From the NCBI GenBank assembly GCA_027023175.1, contig JALVWW010000118.1, positions 1 to 12,123 of the forward strand: a DNA stretch of 12,123 nucleotides. The letters are read 5' to 3'. The translations under genes and the position numbers were made by a program. Position 1 is the first letter of the stretch; every line of letters starts with the position of its first letter. The stretch is from Campylobacterales bacterium. GTDB lineage: Bacteria > Campylobacterota > Campylobacteria > Campylobacterales > JALSKU01. This document shows positions 1-7,033 of the stretch, in pieces. The notes under the pieces were generated by a model that did not search any database, had not been told where the DNA came from, and saw only the letters and a list, made by a program, of their open reading frames with translations.

Positions 1-599
1 ATATAGGATTTCAATTTTTAAGCGGTGCAGTTGAGAGGGGTCATGACTTTACATATATCTGTCTTGATAATGAAGTATATGCCAACACAGGCGGTCAAAG
101 AAGTAGCTCTACTCCTATAGGAGCAAGCACTATGACAACACCTGCAGGAAGAGTAAGCTACGGTAATAAAGTGATGAAAAAAGATATGGTTGCTATCATG
201 GCTGCTCACGGAGCTCCTTATGTAGCACAAGTTGCACCAAACAAATGGAAAGATATGGTCAAAAAGTTTCAAAGAGCCCTTGATACAGAGGGACCTGTTT
301 ATATCAATGCTATGAGTGCATGTACAACCGAGTGGAAATTTCCTTCAAATGAAACTATAGATGTAAGTGATTTGGCTACTGATTCTTTGGTATTCCCTCT
401 TTATGAGATTATAGATGGTCATGAGCTTCATATTACTTACAGACCTAAAAATATTATTCCTGTAAGGGATTATCTAGGAGCTCAGGGAAGATTTAAACAT
501 CTTTTCAAAAAAGAGAATGAGCACATCATAGATGAGATGCAAAAAACAGTAGATAAAAAGTGGGAAATGCTTCAAAGAAGAGAAGAAGCTGGAATATAA
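1..599 (+). CDS. porB: Pyruvate (2-oxoacid):ferredoxin oxidoreductase, beta subunit, 3' part
   Basis: The gene is cut by the left edge; the reading frame is open from position 3 and ends at TAA 597-599. The beta subunit binds thiamine diphosphate and, with the alpha, gamma and delta subunits, interconverts pyruvate and acetyl-CoA plus CO2 using ferredoxin or flavodoxin in the cytoplasm. Visible here are the second half of the thiamine-diphosphate/Mg site, LDNEVYANTGGQRSSSTP (about positions 66-119), and the typical C-terminal tail with GAQGRFKHLFK followed by a charged helix. The upstream GDG part of the cofactor site is outside the window. An ATG at 132 is internal and not a start, because the family motif continues upstream in the same frame. 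The direction and the hairpin downstream suggest this is the last gene of a por operon. Assignment to pyruvate rather than another 2-oxoacid rests on overall resemblance. Confidence 0.93.
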   Translation, partial: IGFQFLSGAVERGHDFTYICLDNEVYANTGGQRSSSTPIGASTMTTPAGRVSYGNKVMKKDMVAIMAAHGAPYVAQVAPNKWKDMVKKFQRALDTEGPVYINAMSACTTEWKFPSNETIDVSDLATDSLVFPLYEIIDGHELHITYRPKNIIPVRDYLGAQGRFKHLFKKENEHIIDEMQKTVDKKWEMLQRREEAGI

Positions 600-631
600 G
601 AGCTTAGAACATAGAGCTTAGAATTTAGAAC
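599..631. repeat. Degenerate short direct repeats after porB
   Basis: An 11-nt unit AGAGCTTAGAA occurs at 599-609 and again, exactly, at 613-623. A partial third copy TTAGAAC at 625-631 matches 604-610. The period is 14 nt. The array begins at the porB stop codon. It is non-coding and its role is unknown; it may be a decayed intergenic simple repeat. Confidence 0.6.
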
Positions 632-656
632 TGAGATAGAAAAGATAAAAATATTT

Positions 657-704
657 CAAAAGGAGTGAAGATATACTCTTTAGGTATACCTTTAGCTCCT
701 TTTG
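657..704. terminator. Hairpin, probable terminator of the por operon
   Basis: CAAAAGGAG at 657-665 is the exact reverse complement of CTCCTTTTG at 696-704. Inside it, AAG (668-670) can pair with CTT (690-692) and TATAC (672-676) with GTATA (684-688), leaving a loop at 677-683. The A-run on one side and T-run on the other are part of the stem, the layout of a Rho-independent terminator that could work in both directions. No further long T-tract follows, so efficiency is uncertain. Confidence 0.6.
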
Positions 705-902
705 GGATAAAACTTTTATATAGATTCAGATGATAGATTTGGCTTTGAGATAAAAAAATAGTAAAAAGACAATGACTTTAAAATTTACTATCTAAATAAC
801 AAAAAATGTAACCCAAAACTGCATAATAACATATCAAAAAAAGTAAGTCTTATATCATCTATTATGTAAAATTTCCTTTATCTTAAATATAGTATTAATT
901 GG
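705..902. other. AT-rich intergenic stretch, no gene seen
   Basis: This rest of the porB to methyltransferase gap is very AT-rich, with stops in all frames and no recognisable RNA or coding element. The left end of the inserted R-M island, if it is an insertion, must lie in the 600-915 gap. I see no clear attachment site, target duplication or terminal inverted repeat here. Confidence 0.5.
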
Positions 903-915
903 TATAATATTAGGT
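903..915 (+). promoter_or_regulatory. -10 box next to the methyltransferase ATG (possible leaderless start)
   Basis: TATAAT at 903-908 ends only 7 nt before the ATG at 916. Transcription usually begins 6-8 nt after the -10 box, which would put the first base of the mRNA at or next to the A of ATG. No Shine-Dalgarno sequence lies at a usable distance; only AGG at 912-914, one base from the ATG. No good -35 box is visible (TTATCT at 878-883 is weak and 19 nt away). The promoter call is from sequence; leaderless translation is inferred. Confidence 0.55.
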
Positions 916-1713
916 ATGAAATATAATGATATAGATTTGCAAAATTGGAAAGAATGTGATATAAACACAGATAGCTTATGGCTTATAAAAGAACGAGACA
1001 AAAGCGGTAAACACAAAAATATTTATCACGGGAACTTTATCCCTCAAATCCCAAATCAACTTCTTAGAAGATACACAAAAAAAGATGAGATAGTATTAGA
1101 GCCGTTTATGGGAAGTGGTACGACACTTTTTGAATGCGAAAAACTGACAAGAAAATATATAGGTTTTGATATAAACCCCGAAATGATAAAGTATGTAAAA
1201 TCTCAAATGCAAGATAATTTAATTTATCAAGATTATAGTATCAATCTTTGCAACTCATTAGATGAAAAAGCTGTAGATGATACCGTTTTATCTTCATTAA
1301 AAAAGTATAGTCAAAAAAGTGTTCAATTTGTTTTAATGCATCCACCATATATGGATATAGTTAAATTTACAGAGGATAAAAATGATTTGAGTCAAATTGA
1401 TAATATAAATGAGTTTGTTAAAAAATTTAAAATTGTTTGTGAAAATAGTTTGAAACATCTTGATAAAAATAGATATTTTGCTATTGTCGTTGGAGATGTA
1501 TATAAAAATAGTGAAGTTATTCCTCTTGGATTTTATTGCATGGATATGATAAAAAGAAATTTTAAAGTTAAACTAAAAGGTACAATAGTTAAAAACATAG
1601 AGGGAAATCGTGGAAAACTTGGTGCTGGCGGTATTTGGCGATACAGAGCTTTAAAAAGTGATTATTATATATTTAAACATGAGTATATTTTTGTGTTTAA
1701 GAAGGAATTTTAA
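916..1713 (+). CDS. Site-specific DNA methyltransferase (N4-cytosine or N6-adenine), HPPY type
   Basis: This 265-residue protein is the modification enzyme of the R-M island and transfers a methyl group from S-adenosylmethionine to an exocyclic amino group in DNA. A motif X-like stretch (GNFIPQIPNQLLRRYT, about residues 39-54) precedes motif I, LEPFMGSGTT (61-70, the AdoMet pocket). FDINPEM follows at 84-90, then the catalytic tetrad HPPY at 142-145. The order X-I-IV differs from the beta class, where IV comes first. The usual tetrads are SPPY (m4C) and DPPY or NPPY (m6A), so HPPY does not reveal which base is modified. The conserved C-terminal part (EGNRGK at 229-234, then WRYRAL and FKHEYIFVF) is shared with the family as I recall it. 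There is no obvious large target recognition domain. The stop codon abuts the ATG of the next gene, so the two are almost surely co-transcribed. Family membership is firm; specificity is unknown. Confidence 0.88.
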   Translation: MKYNDIDLQNWKECDINTDSLWLIKERDKSGKHKNIYHGNFIPQIPNQLLRRYTKKDEIVLEPFMGSGTTLFECEKLTRKYIGFDINPEMIKYVKSQMQDNLIYQDYSINLCNSLDEKAVDDTVLSSLKKYSQKSVQFVLMHPPYMDIVKFTEDKNDLSQIDNINEFVKKFKIVCENSLKHLDKNRYFAIVVGDVYKNSEVIPLGFYCMDMIKRNFKVKLKGTIVKNIEGNRGKLGAGGIWRYRALKSDYYIFKHEYIFVFKKEF

Positions 1714-2838
1714 ATGGCAACAACACATGTTTTTGTAGTAGATACAAATACATTCAGATATCATTTGGAGTATTTATTTGCGGGGATAGGTGCAGGTAAC
1801 TCATATATAGATTTTAATAATGCAACTACTACTAATTTACACTATGCAACGGAGAATAATTTAATAGGAATGATTGCAGATGGAAGTAGAATTAGAGTAG
1901 GTGATTTTGTAATATTTTATTTACAACAAAATTTTTCACAAGGAATTAGAGAAGGAAAATTTTATGGTATTTTTCAGGTAACAAACACTCTTTTTTTAGA
2001 TAATAATGATAATCAACAATTTTTAAAATCACAATTAAGAAAGTCATTAACTTTTAGGATTTTGATTCAACCTTTTCAAGTATATCCTATTGGAGTAACT
2101 GAGTGGGAAGCTTTAGATGAGATAAGATATATTCAATCACCAAACCAAATGTTATGGAGTTTAATATATAGAAAACTAAAAGGTAATCGTGGCAATACAA
2201 TGATTACCATATATGAGTCTGAAAGATTGTTTCAATTAGTAATAAACAAAAATAACTATCAATATTTACAAGGGAATAATTTTACTTTTGATTTAAATAC
2301 TCAGCAAATCACAACAAGTAACAATAGTAATATTTACACTGGAAGAATACAATCAATTAATATTCTACCAAGACTAATTAATAAATATACAAATAATCTA
2401 CAATTTGAAACTCATTTACAAGCATATATTTTACAAAATATAGAAAATATTTTTACTCAAGAAAATATAGAATGGATCGGTAACGAAGTTTCTTGCGGTG
2501 TAGGGATGCAAAGAATAGATATATTATTATCAAGTGTAACTAACAATATTAGTAGAAAAATTATACCTATAGAATTAAAATCCACTGAAGCATATACAGA
2601 TATAACAATTCAACTTCAAAGATATATTGATTGGCTACAACAATATTACATTCCAAATAGACCTTCGATAATAGAACCAATGATTATTTCAAGAGCTATA
2701 ATAAATAAAACTACAGCAAATTATCAAAATCTTATAAATAGTTTTTGTATATTTAACAATAGTAACAACTTAAAGATTAGATATATTGAGTTTACTATCA
2801 ACACTAATGGTATAATTTTTAACGAGATAAATTACTAA
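1714..2838 (+). CDS. Putative restriction endonuclease: PUA/EVE-like N-terminus plus PD-(D/E)XK nuclease
   Basis: This 374-residue protein starts directly after the methyltransferase stop, with AAGGA at 1702-1706 as ribosome binding site. Residues about 5-180 resemble the PUA superfamily (EVE/YTH-like): RIRVGDFVIFYLQ (59-71), then GKFYGIFQVTN (81-91) and SPNQMLWSLIYRKLKG (142-157). Such domains bind nucleic acid, often modified bases. Residues about 228-330 look like a RecB/NucS-type PD-(D/E)XK nuclease core: E232 in the first helix, D269 in RIDILL, E287 and K289 in IPIELK, and Q300 in a following helix that continues as RYIDWLQQYY. These would bind the metal ion and cut DNA. Coupling to a methyltransferase argues for a Type II restriction enzyme. 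A modification-dependent (Type IV-like) enzyme is the alternative suggested by the EVE-like part. The nuclease fold is fairly sure; the N-terminal assignment is tentative. Codons are strongly A/T-biased and Asn/Ile-rich. Confidence 0.72.
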   Translation: MATTHVFVVDTNTFRYHLEYLFAGIGAGNSYIDFNNATTTNLHYATENNLIGMIADGSRIRVGDFVIFYLQQNFSQGIREGKFYGIFQVTNTLFLDNNDNQQFLKSQLRKSLTFRILIQPFQVYPIGVTEWEALDEIRYIQSPNQMLWSLIYRKLKGNRGNTMITIYESERLFQLVINKNNYQYLQGNNFTFDLNTQQITTSNNSNIYTGRIQSINILPRLINKYTNNLQFETHLQAYILQNIENIFTQENIEWIGNEVSCGVGMQRIDILLSSVTNNISRKIIPIELKSTEAYTDITIQLQRYIDWLQQYYIPNRPSIIEPMIISRAIINKTTANYQNLINSFCIFNNSNNLKIRYIEFTINTNGIIFNEINY

Positions 2839-2850
2839 GAGAGTATAAAA

Positions 2851-3555
2851 ATGGCAACAAAAAAAGAACTATTTTTAAAACTTGCAAAACCTAATAAAAA
2901 TGGTGTTAGCAGATGGGTTAATGTAAATGAATTTAATGGTGAGTACAAAGAGCTTCAACTTGGAAATGGTGGAAGTTGGTGTAGAAAAAGCTCAAGTTTA
3001 GCGAAAGAATACAATGTAGAATTTGATAAAAGTATTACAAATGGAAACTCTATAGATAGAATCAGATTGAATGGGTATAACACAAATAAATCTTTTAATC
3101 ACAATATTAGACAAGATATAAAAGATTATTATAAAAATCAAAATTGTGTAATGTTGGGGATAAATGGTACTTCTGAAAATACGAAAATTGAAATAGATCA
3201 CAAAGATGGAAGAAAAGATGATCATAGAGTTTCAAATTTAAAAACGCAAAAATTAGAAGATTTTCAACCTTTATCCAAAGCCGCAAATGATGTAAAAAGG
3301 CAAATTTGTAAAAGATGTAAAGAAACAAATAAAAGGTGGAATGCTAAAAATCTTAAAGGAAATCCATTCGAGTTTTACTATGGAGATGAAAACTATACAG
3401 AAGAAGTTGGTTGTGTGGGATGCTATCAATATGACCCCGTTGAATATAGAAAAACAGTAGTAATTAAAGTCGGAGAAATGGCTGCAAAAGAAGCAGTTGA
3501 TGCTGTGTTTAAAAAATTATATCCTGAGGAAACAGATGAATTACATAGGAAGTAA
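2851..3555 (+). CDS. HNH-type (beta-beta-alpha metal) restriction endonuclease
   Basis: This 234-residue protein lies 12 nt after the preceding nuclease gene. The ATG is preceded by a weak AGAG (2839-2842). The core is IEIDHKDGRKDD (113-124), with the general-base His at 117, followed by DFQPLSKAANDVKR (137-150), where N146 fits the HNH asparagine. Two cysteine pairs, CKRC (153-156) and CVGC (188-191), would hold a structural zinc, as in many HNH restriction enzymes. CYQYDPVEYRK (191-201) follows. The N-terminal about 95 residues are presumably DNA-recognising. Its last 20 nt overlap the following adenine methyltransferase gene, so that enzyme is its most likely partner. The recognition site cannot be read from sequence. 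A homing endonuclease is unlikely given the paired methyltransferase. Confidence 0.82.
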   Translation: MATKKELFLKLAKPNKNGVSRWVNVNEFNGEYKELQLGNGGSWCRKSSSLAKEYNVEFDKSITNGNSIDRIRLNGYNTNKSFNHNIRQDIKDYYKNQNCVMLGINGTSENTKIEIDHKDGRKDDHRVSNLKTQKLEDFQPLSKAANDVKRQICKRCKETNKRWNAKNLKGNPFEFYYGDENYTEEVGCVGCYQYDPVEYRKTVVIKVGEMAAKEAVDAVFKKLYPEETDELHRK

Positions 3556-4540
3556 ATTCAAACTATCTACTTGGATAAAAGAAGAGATTACCTCAGTAAT
3601 CGGTAATGATTTGAATGATAAAATTTTTTGTGATATATTTGCAGGGACTGGAATAGTTGGACGAACTTTTAAAAAGGATGTTAAGCAAGTCATAGCAAAT
3701 GATTTAGAATATTATAGTTATGTTTTAAATAGAAATTATATAGCCAACCATAAAGAGATACAAAACAAAGAATATTATATAGATGAACTTAACAATCTAC
3801 CTTTAATAGACAATGGTTTTATATATCAAAACTATTGTTTGGGAAGCGGAAGTGGCAGACAATATTTTAGTGATGAAAATGGTAAAAAAATAGATACCAT
3901 AAGAACTCAAATCCAAAAATGGTATGACAACAAAGAGATAGATGATGATTTATACTATTTTTTATTAGCTTCACTCATAGAGAGTGCCGATAAAGTAGCA
4001 AATACTGCTTCAGTTTATGGAGCTTTTTTAAAACATCTTAAAAAATCTGCGCAAAAAGAGTTAGTTTTAGAAAGTGCTGACTTTATACAAAATGACAATT
4101 CTCATCAAGTATTTAATGAGGATAGCAATAAATTGATAAAAAATATTAGTGGGGATATACTTTATCTTGATCCTCCATACAACCAAAGACAATATAGTGC
4201 TAACTATCACTTGCTAAATACAATAGCACTCTATAAACCCTTTATTCCAAAAGGTAAAACAGGACTTCCAGGGTATAATCGCTCCTCTTACTGTAAAAAA
4301 GGTGAAGTAAAGAAAAGTTTTGAAGAGCTTATAAAAAATGCAAATTTCAGATATATATTTTTAAGTTACAATAATGAAGGTCTTATGAGTAAAGAAGATG
4401 TTAAAAATATAATGAAAAAATATGGTAAGTACGATTTGGTCACACAAGAATATCAAAGATTTAAAGCAGATAAAACTGAAAATAGAAATCATAAAGCAAA
4501 TCATACTTATGAATATCTGCACATTTTAGAAAAAATATAA
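3536..4540 (+). CDS. D12-class DNA N6-adenine methyltransferase
   Basis: The protein has 334 residues from the chosen start. It methylates adenine N6 in a specific site using S-adenosylmethionine, protecting host DNA from the island's nuclease. It has the D12 (Dam/FokI-methylase-like) layout: NYIGSK at 2-7 (motif X), FCDIFAGTGIVGRTF at 31-45 (motif I, AdoMet), NDLEYYSYV at 55-63, a recognition region about 75-200, and ILYLDPPYNQRQYSANYH at 208-225 with catalytic DPPY at 212-215. ATG 3536 is preferred over an in-frame ATG at 3497 because D12 proteins begin at the NYIGSK motif and GAGGA (3526-3530) lies 5 nt ahead. The start lies inside the end of the HNH gene, giving translational coupling. 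The alpha class is firm; the recognition sequence is unknown. Confidence 0.92.
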   Translation: MNYIGSKFKLSTWIKEEITSVIGNDLNDKIFCDIFAGTGIVGRTFKKDVKQVIANDLEYYSYVLNRNYIANHKEIQNKEYYIDELNNLPLIDNGFIYQNYCLGSGSGRQYFSDENGKKIDTIRTQIQKWYDNKEIDDDLYYFLLASLIESADKVANTASVYGAFLKHLKKSAQKELVLESADFIQNDNSHQVFNEDSNKLIKNISGDILYLDPPYNQRQYSANYHLLNTIALYKPFIPKGKTGLPGYNRSSYCKKGEVKKSFEELIKNANFRYIFLSYNNEGLMSKEDVKNIMKKYGKYDLVTQEYQRFKADKTENRNHKANHTYEYLHILEKI

Positions 4541-4551
4541 AAGGCTAAATA

Positions 4552-5385
4552 ATGCAAAATATCATCGCATATCAAGGCTACCAGGGGGCTTATTCACATT
4601 TGGCATGTAAAAATGCATATCCTGAGATGGAAGCTGTTGCTTGTGAAAGTTTTTTGGATGCTATGCTTATGGTAGAAGAAGAAAAAGCGAAGCTCGCTAT
4701 GATACCTCTTGAAAATTCAACTGCCGGTCGGGTTGAAGAGATATACAGACTTATACCCAAGATGTCACTATATGTAATAGGGGAACATTTTGAGCCGGTC
4801 AGACACTGCTTGCTTGGGCTTAAAGAGAGTAAAATAGATGACTTAAAATATGTACTCTCTCACCCTCAGGCACTTGCACAATGTCAAAATCATATCAATG
4901 AGCTAGGACTTAAAGCTGTGGCCAAACTTGATACCGCAGGAAGTGCAAAAGAGATAAAAGAGAAAAATGATAAAAGTTGTGCGGCCATCGCTTCGTCTTT
5001 GGCAGCTGATATTTATGACCTAAAAATTTTAAAAGACAATTTTGAAGATATTATAGGAAATGTTACAAGATTTTTTGTACTTTCAAAAGAGCAAATCATA
5101 CCGGAATATGATAGAAATGAGACTTATGTAACTTCTGTGATATTTGAAGTCAGAGATATACCTGCTGCACTTTATAAGGCTCTTGGAGGATTTGCAACAA
5201 ACGGTATTAATCTTAAAAAACTTGAAAGCTATTCACTCAGCAGAGGCTTGCCGGTCAGTCATTTTCATATAGATATATATGGACATACCGAGGAAAAGTC
5301 AATGCAATTGGCCCTTGAAGAGCTCTCATTTTTTGCCCAAAAGATAAAAATACTCGGAGTTTATAAAAAATTTAAATCACATTAA
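4552..5385 (+). CDS. pheA: Prephenate dehydratase, monofunctional, with ACT domain
   Basis: It converts prephenate to phenylpyruvate, water and CO2, the committed step of phenylalanine synthesis in the cytoplasm. In 277 residues the catalytic domain spans about 3-178: AYQGYQGAYSHLAC at 6-19, MIPLENSTAGRVEEI at 50-64, SHPQALAQC at 103-111, LDTAGSA at 126-132, and the diagnostic TRF at 172-174 in NVTRFFVLS. An ACT domain for feedback control follows at about 192-270. Its usual ESRP phenylalanine-binding signature reads ESYS (225-228). There is no N-terminal chorismate mutase domain, which I recall in the P-protein of many Campylobacterota. The overall wording resembles the monofunctional alphaproteobacterial form. 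AAGG (4541-4544) begins directly after the methyltransferase stop and serves as the ribosome binding site, so the gene can be read from the R-M transcript. Confidence 0.95.
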   Translation: MQNIIAYQGYQGAYSHLACKNAYPEMEAVACESFLDAMLMVEEEKAKLAMIPLENSTAGRVEEIYRLIPKMSLYVIGEHFEPVRHCLLGLKESKIDDLKYVLSHPQALAQCQNHINELGLKAVAKLDTAGSAKEIKEKNDKSCAAIASSLAADIYDLKILKDNFEDIIGNVTRFFVLSKEQIIPEYDRNETYVTSVIFEVRDIPAALYKALGGFATNGINLKKLESYSLSRGLPVSHFHIDIYGHTEEKSMQLALEELSFFAQKIKILGVYKKFKSH

Positions 5386-5406
5386 CTTTTGTTTCATTTA
5401 TTATAG

Positions 5407-5430
5407 TATAATACGCAAAAAATTATGAGG
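5407..5430 (+). promoter_or_regulatory. Promoter -10 and ribosome binding site for eptA-dgkA
   Basis: TATAAT at 5407-5412 lies 22 nt after the pheA stop. The upstream TTAACT (5382-5387) is a poor -35 box with a 19-nt spacer. TGAGG at 5426-5430 lies 7 nt before ATG 5438, which fixes that ATG as the start. Confidence 0.5.
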
Positions 5431-5437
5431 TTTGCAA

Positions 5438-7033
5438 ATGCCGTTTAAGATAAAAAATTCTACTTTAGTTTATTTAAGTGCCCTGTTTTTTGTACTTTTT
5501 TATAACTTTTCATTTTTCGGTAATGTTATAAAAGTATATAAATTCAGCGGACTTAATATCATATATATCATATCCCTTGGAGTAGTGCTTTACTCATTGA
5601 TAGTTTTTTTGCTAAATCTTATCAATACAAAATACACCTTAAAACCGATACTTATCTTTTTGTTTATAGCCGCCTCCTTGGCAGCTTATACTATGGATAC
5701 ATTCAATGTGGTTATCAATGATATAATGATACAGAATATTATGGAGACTGACAGTGGTGAAGCTTCGGATCTCGTTACAACAAAGGCTATTATTTATCTG
5801 ATTGTTCTTGGAATTTTACCTTCCATTTTGGTTTTGCTGGCAAAAGTGGAGTATGGTAAATTTAAAAAAGAGTTACTCTCAAGGATAAAAACTTTTTTTC
5901 TTAGTTTATTGATTATAGTTATAGTAATTTTTTCATTCAGTAAATTTTATACTTCATTTTTTAGGGAACATAAACCTTTGAGATATTATACAAATCCTAC
6001 TTACTTTATATACTCTATTGGAAAATATGTGCATAGAAAATATCTTGTAAAGCCTATACCGTATAAAAAGCTTGGGCTTGACGCAAAAGTGCAAAGCAGT
6101 ACCAAAAAACCAAAGCTTGTCATCATGGTTTTGGGTGAAGCTGCAAGGGCAGCCGATTTTGAACTAAACGGTTATAAAAGAGAGACCAATCCAAACCTGA
6201 TAAAGCTAAAAGATTTGATAAATTTTGGCAATGTTTACTCATGTGGAACCGAAACGGCAGTAAGTGTACCTTGTATGTTTTCAAGACTTAGCAGAAGTGA
6301 CTATAAAGACGCAAAAGCAAAAGCCATGGATACAGTTATAGATGTACTAGATCATGCCAAAATAAATCTTCTTTGGAAGGATAACAACTCTGACTCCAAA
6401 GGCGTAGCTACAAGGATAAAAAATTACATAGATGTAAAAAATTTAAAAGACCCGAATTATTGTGAAAATGGTGAATGCTATGATATGATAATGTTAAAAG
6501 GACTTCAAAAGTTTGTCAATACTCACAAAGGAGATACATTTATTGTACTTCATCAAAAGGGAAGCCATGGTCCGGCATACTATAAAAGATATCCCAAATC
6601 TTTTGAAAAATTTAAGCCCGTCTGTCACTCAAACCAACTAGAAAAGTGTACCAAAGAGGAGATAAAAAATGCTTATGACAATACCATACTCTATACTGAC
6701 TACTTTTTATCCCAAGTTGTAAAATTTTTAAAAGCAAATTCAAAAACTCATGCAACTGCTATGTTATATATGGCTGACCATGGTGAATCTCTTGGGGAAA
6801 ACGGTATATATCTTCACTCTATGCCTTACTTTATTGCGCCTGATTTTCAAAAGCATATAGGTGCAATGATGTGGCTTAGTGATGATTTTAAACCATACAG
6901 GAAAGAACTTGAAAAAAGAAAAAAAGAAAAATTTAGCCAAGATAATCTTTTTGACTCAATCTTAGGTATAATGGATGTTAAAACAAAAGTTTACAATCCA
7001 AAACTTGATGTATTTCATAATGAGAAACAATGA
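5438..7033 (+). CDS. eptA: Lipid A/LOS phosphoethanolamine transferase, EptA/EptC/MCR family
   Basis: This 531-residue inner-membrane enzyme moves phosphoethanolamine from phosphatidylethanolamine to lipid A or other surface targets, lowering negative charge and giving resistance to cationic peptides such as polymyxin. Five hydrophobic segments (about 9-29, 40-60, 68-86, 117-135 and 152-168) are followed by a periplasmic alkaline-phosphatase-fold domain. Zinc and catalytic residues are present: E234 in LGEAARAA, nucleophile T273 in CGTETAVSVPC, and D447-H448 in ADHGESLGENG. Cysteines at 269/279, 342/347 and 396/404 match the three disulfide positions known from MCR/EptA proteins. The start is ATG 5438, since a TTG 6 nt upstream is too close to the TGAGG. 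It overlaps dgkA by ATGA. In Campylobacter the homologue EptC also modifies the flagellar rod protein FlgG, so the acceptor is not certain. Confidence 0.93.
   Translation: MPFKIKNSTLVYLSALFFVLFYNFSFFGNVIKVYKFSGLNIIYIISLGVVLYSLIVFLLNLINTKYTLKPILIFLFIAASLAAYTMDTFNVVINDIMIQNIMETDSGEASDLVTTKAIIYLIVLGILPSILVLLAKVEYGKFKKELLSRIKTFFLSLLIIVIVIFSFSKFYTSFFREHKPLRYYTNPTYFIYSIGKYVHRKYLVKPIPYKKLGLDAKVQSSTKKPKLVIMVLGEAARAADFELNGYKRETNPNLIKLKDLINFGNVYSCGTETAVSVPCMFSRLSRSDYKDAKAKAMDTVIDVLDHAKINLLWKDNNSDSKGVATRIKNYIDVKNLKDPNYCENGECYDMIMLKGLQKFVNTHKGDTFIVLHQKGSHGPAYYKRYPKSFEKFKPVCHSNQLEKCTKEEIKNAYDNTILYTDYFLSQVVKFLKANSKTHATAMLYMADHGESLGENGIYLHSMPYFIAPDFQKHIGAMMWLSDDFKPYRKELEKRKKEKFSQDNLFDSILGIMDVKTKVYNPKLDVFHNEKQ

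Noticed and set aside
18..272. Minus-strand open frame across porB
   Set aside because: Composition and lack of motifs show it is the reverse shadow of porB, with no ribosome binding site.
132..599. porB read as a short complete gene beginning at ATG 132
   Set aside because: The same frame is open to the window edge and contains the conserved cofactor motif before that ATG, so the gene is truncated by the window, not short.
2998..3328. Minus-strand Phe/Ile-rich frames across the HNH nuclease gene
   Set aside because: They look like hydrophobic small proteins only because A-rich coding DNA read backwards gives Phe and Ile codons; the + strand has a real catalytic motif.
3497..3535. Earlier ATG for the D12 methyltransferase
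   Set aside because: It would add 13 residues ahead of the conserved NYIGSK start motif. ATG 3536 has its own GAGGA at proper distance.
5432..5437. TTG start for eptA
   Set aside because: Only 1 nt separates it from the TGAGG site; ATG 5438 has normal 7-nt spacing.
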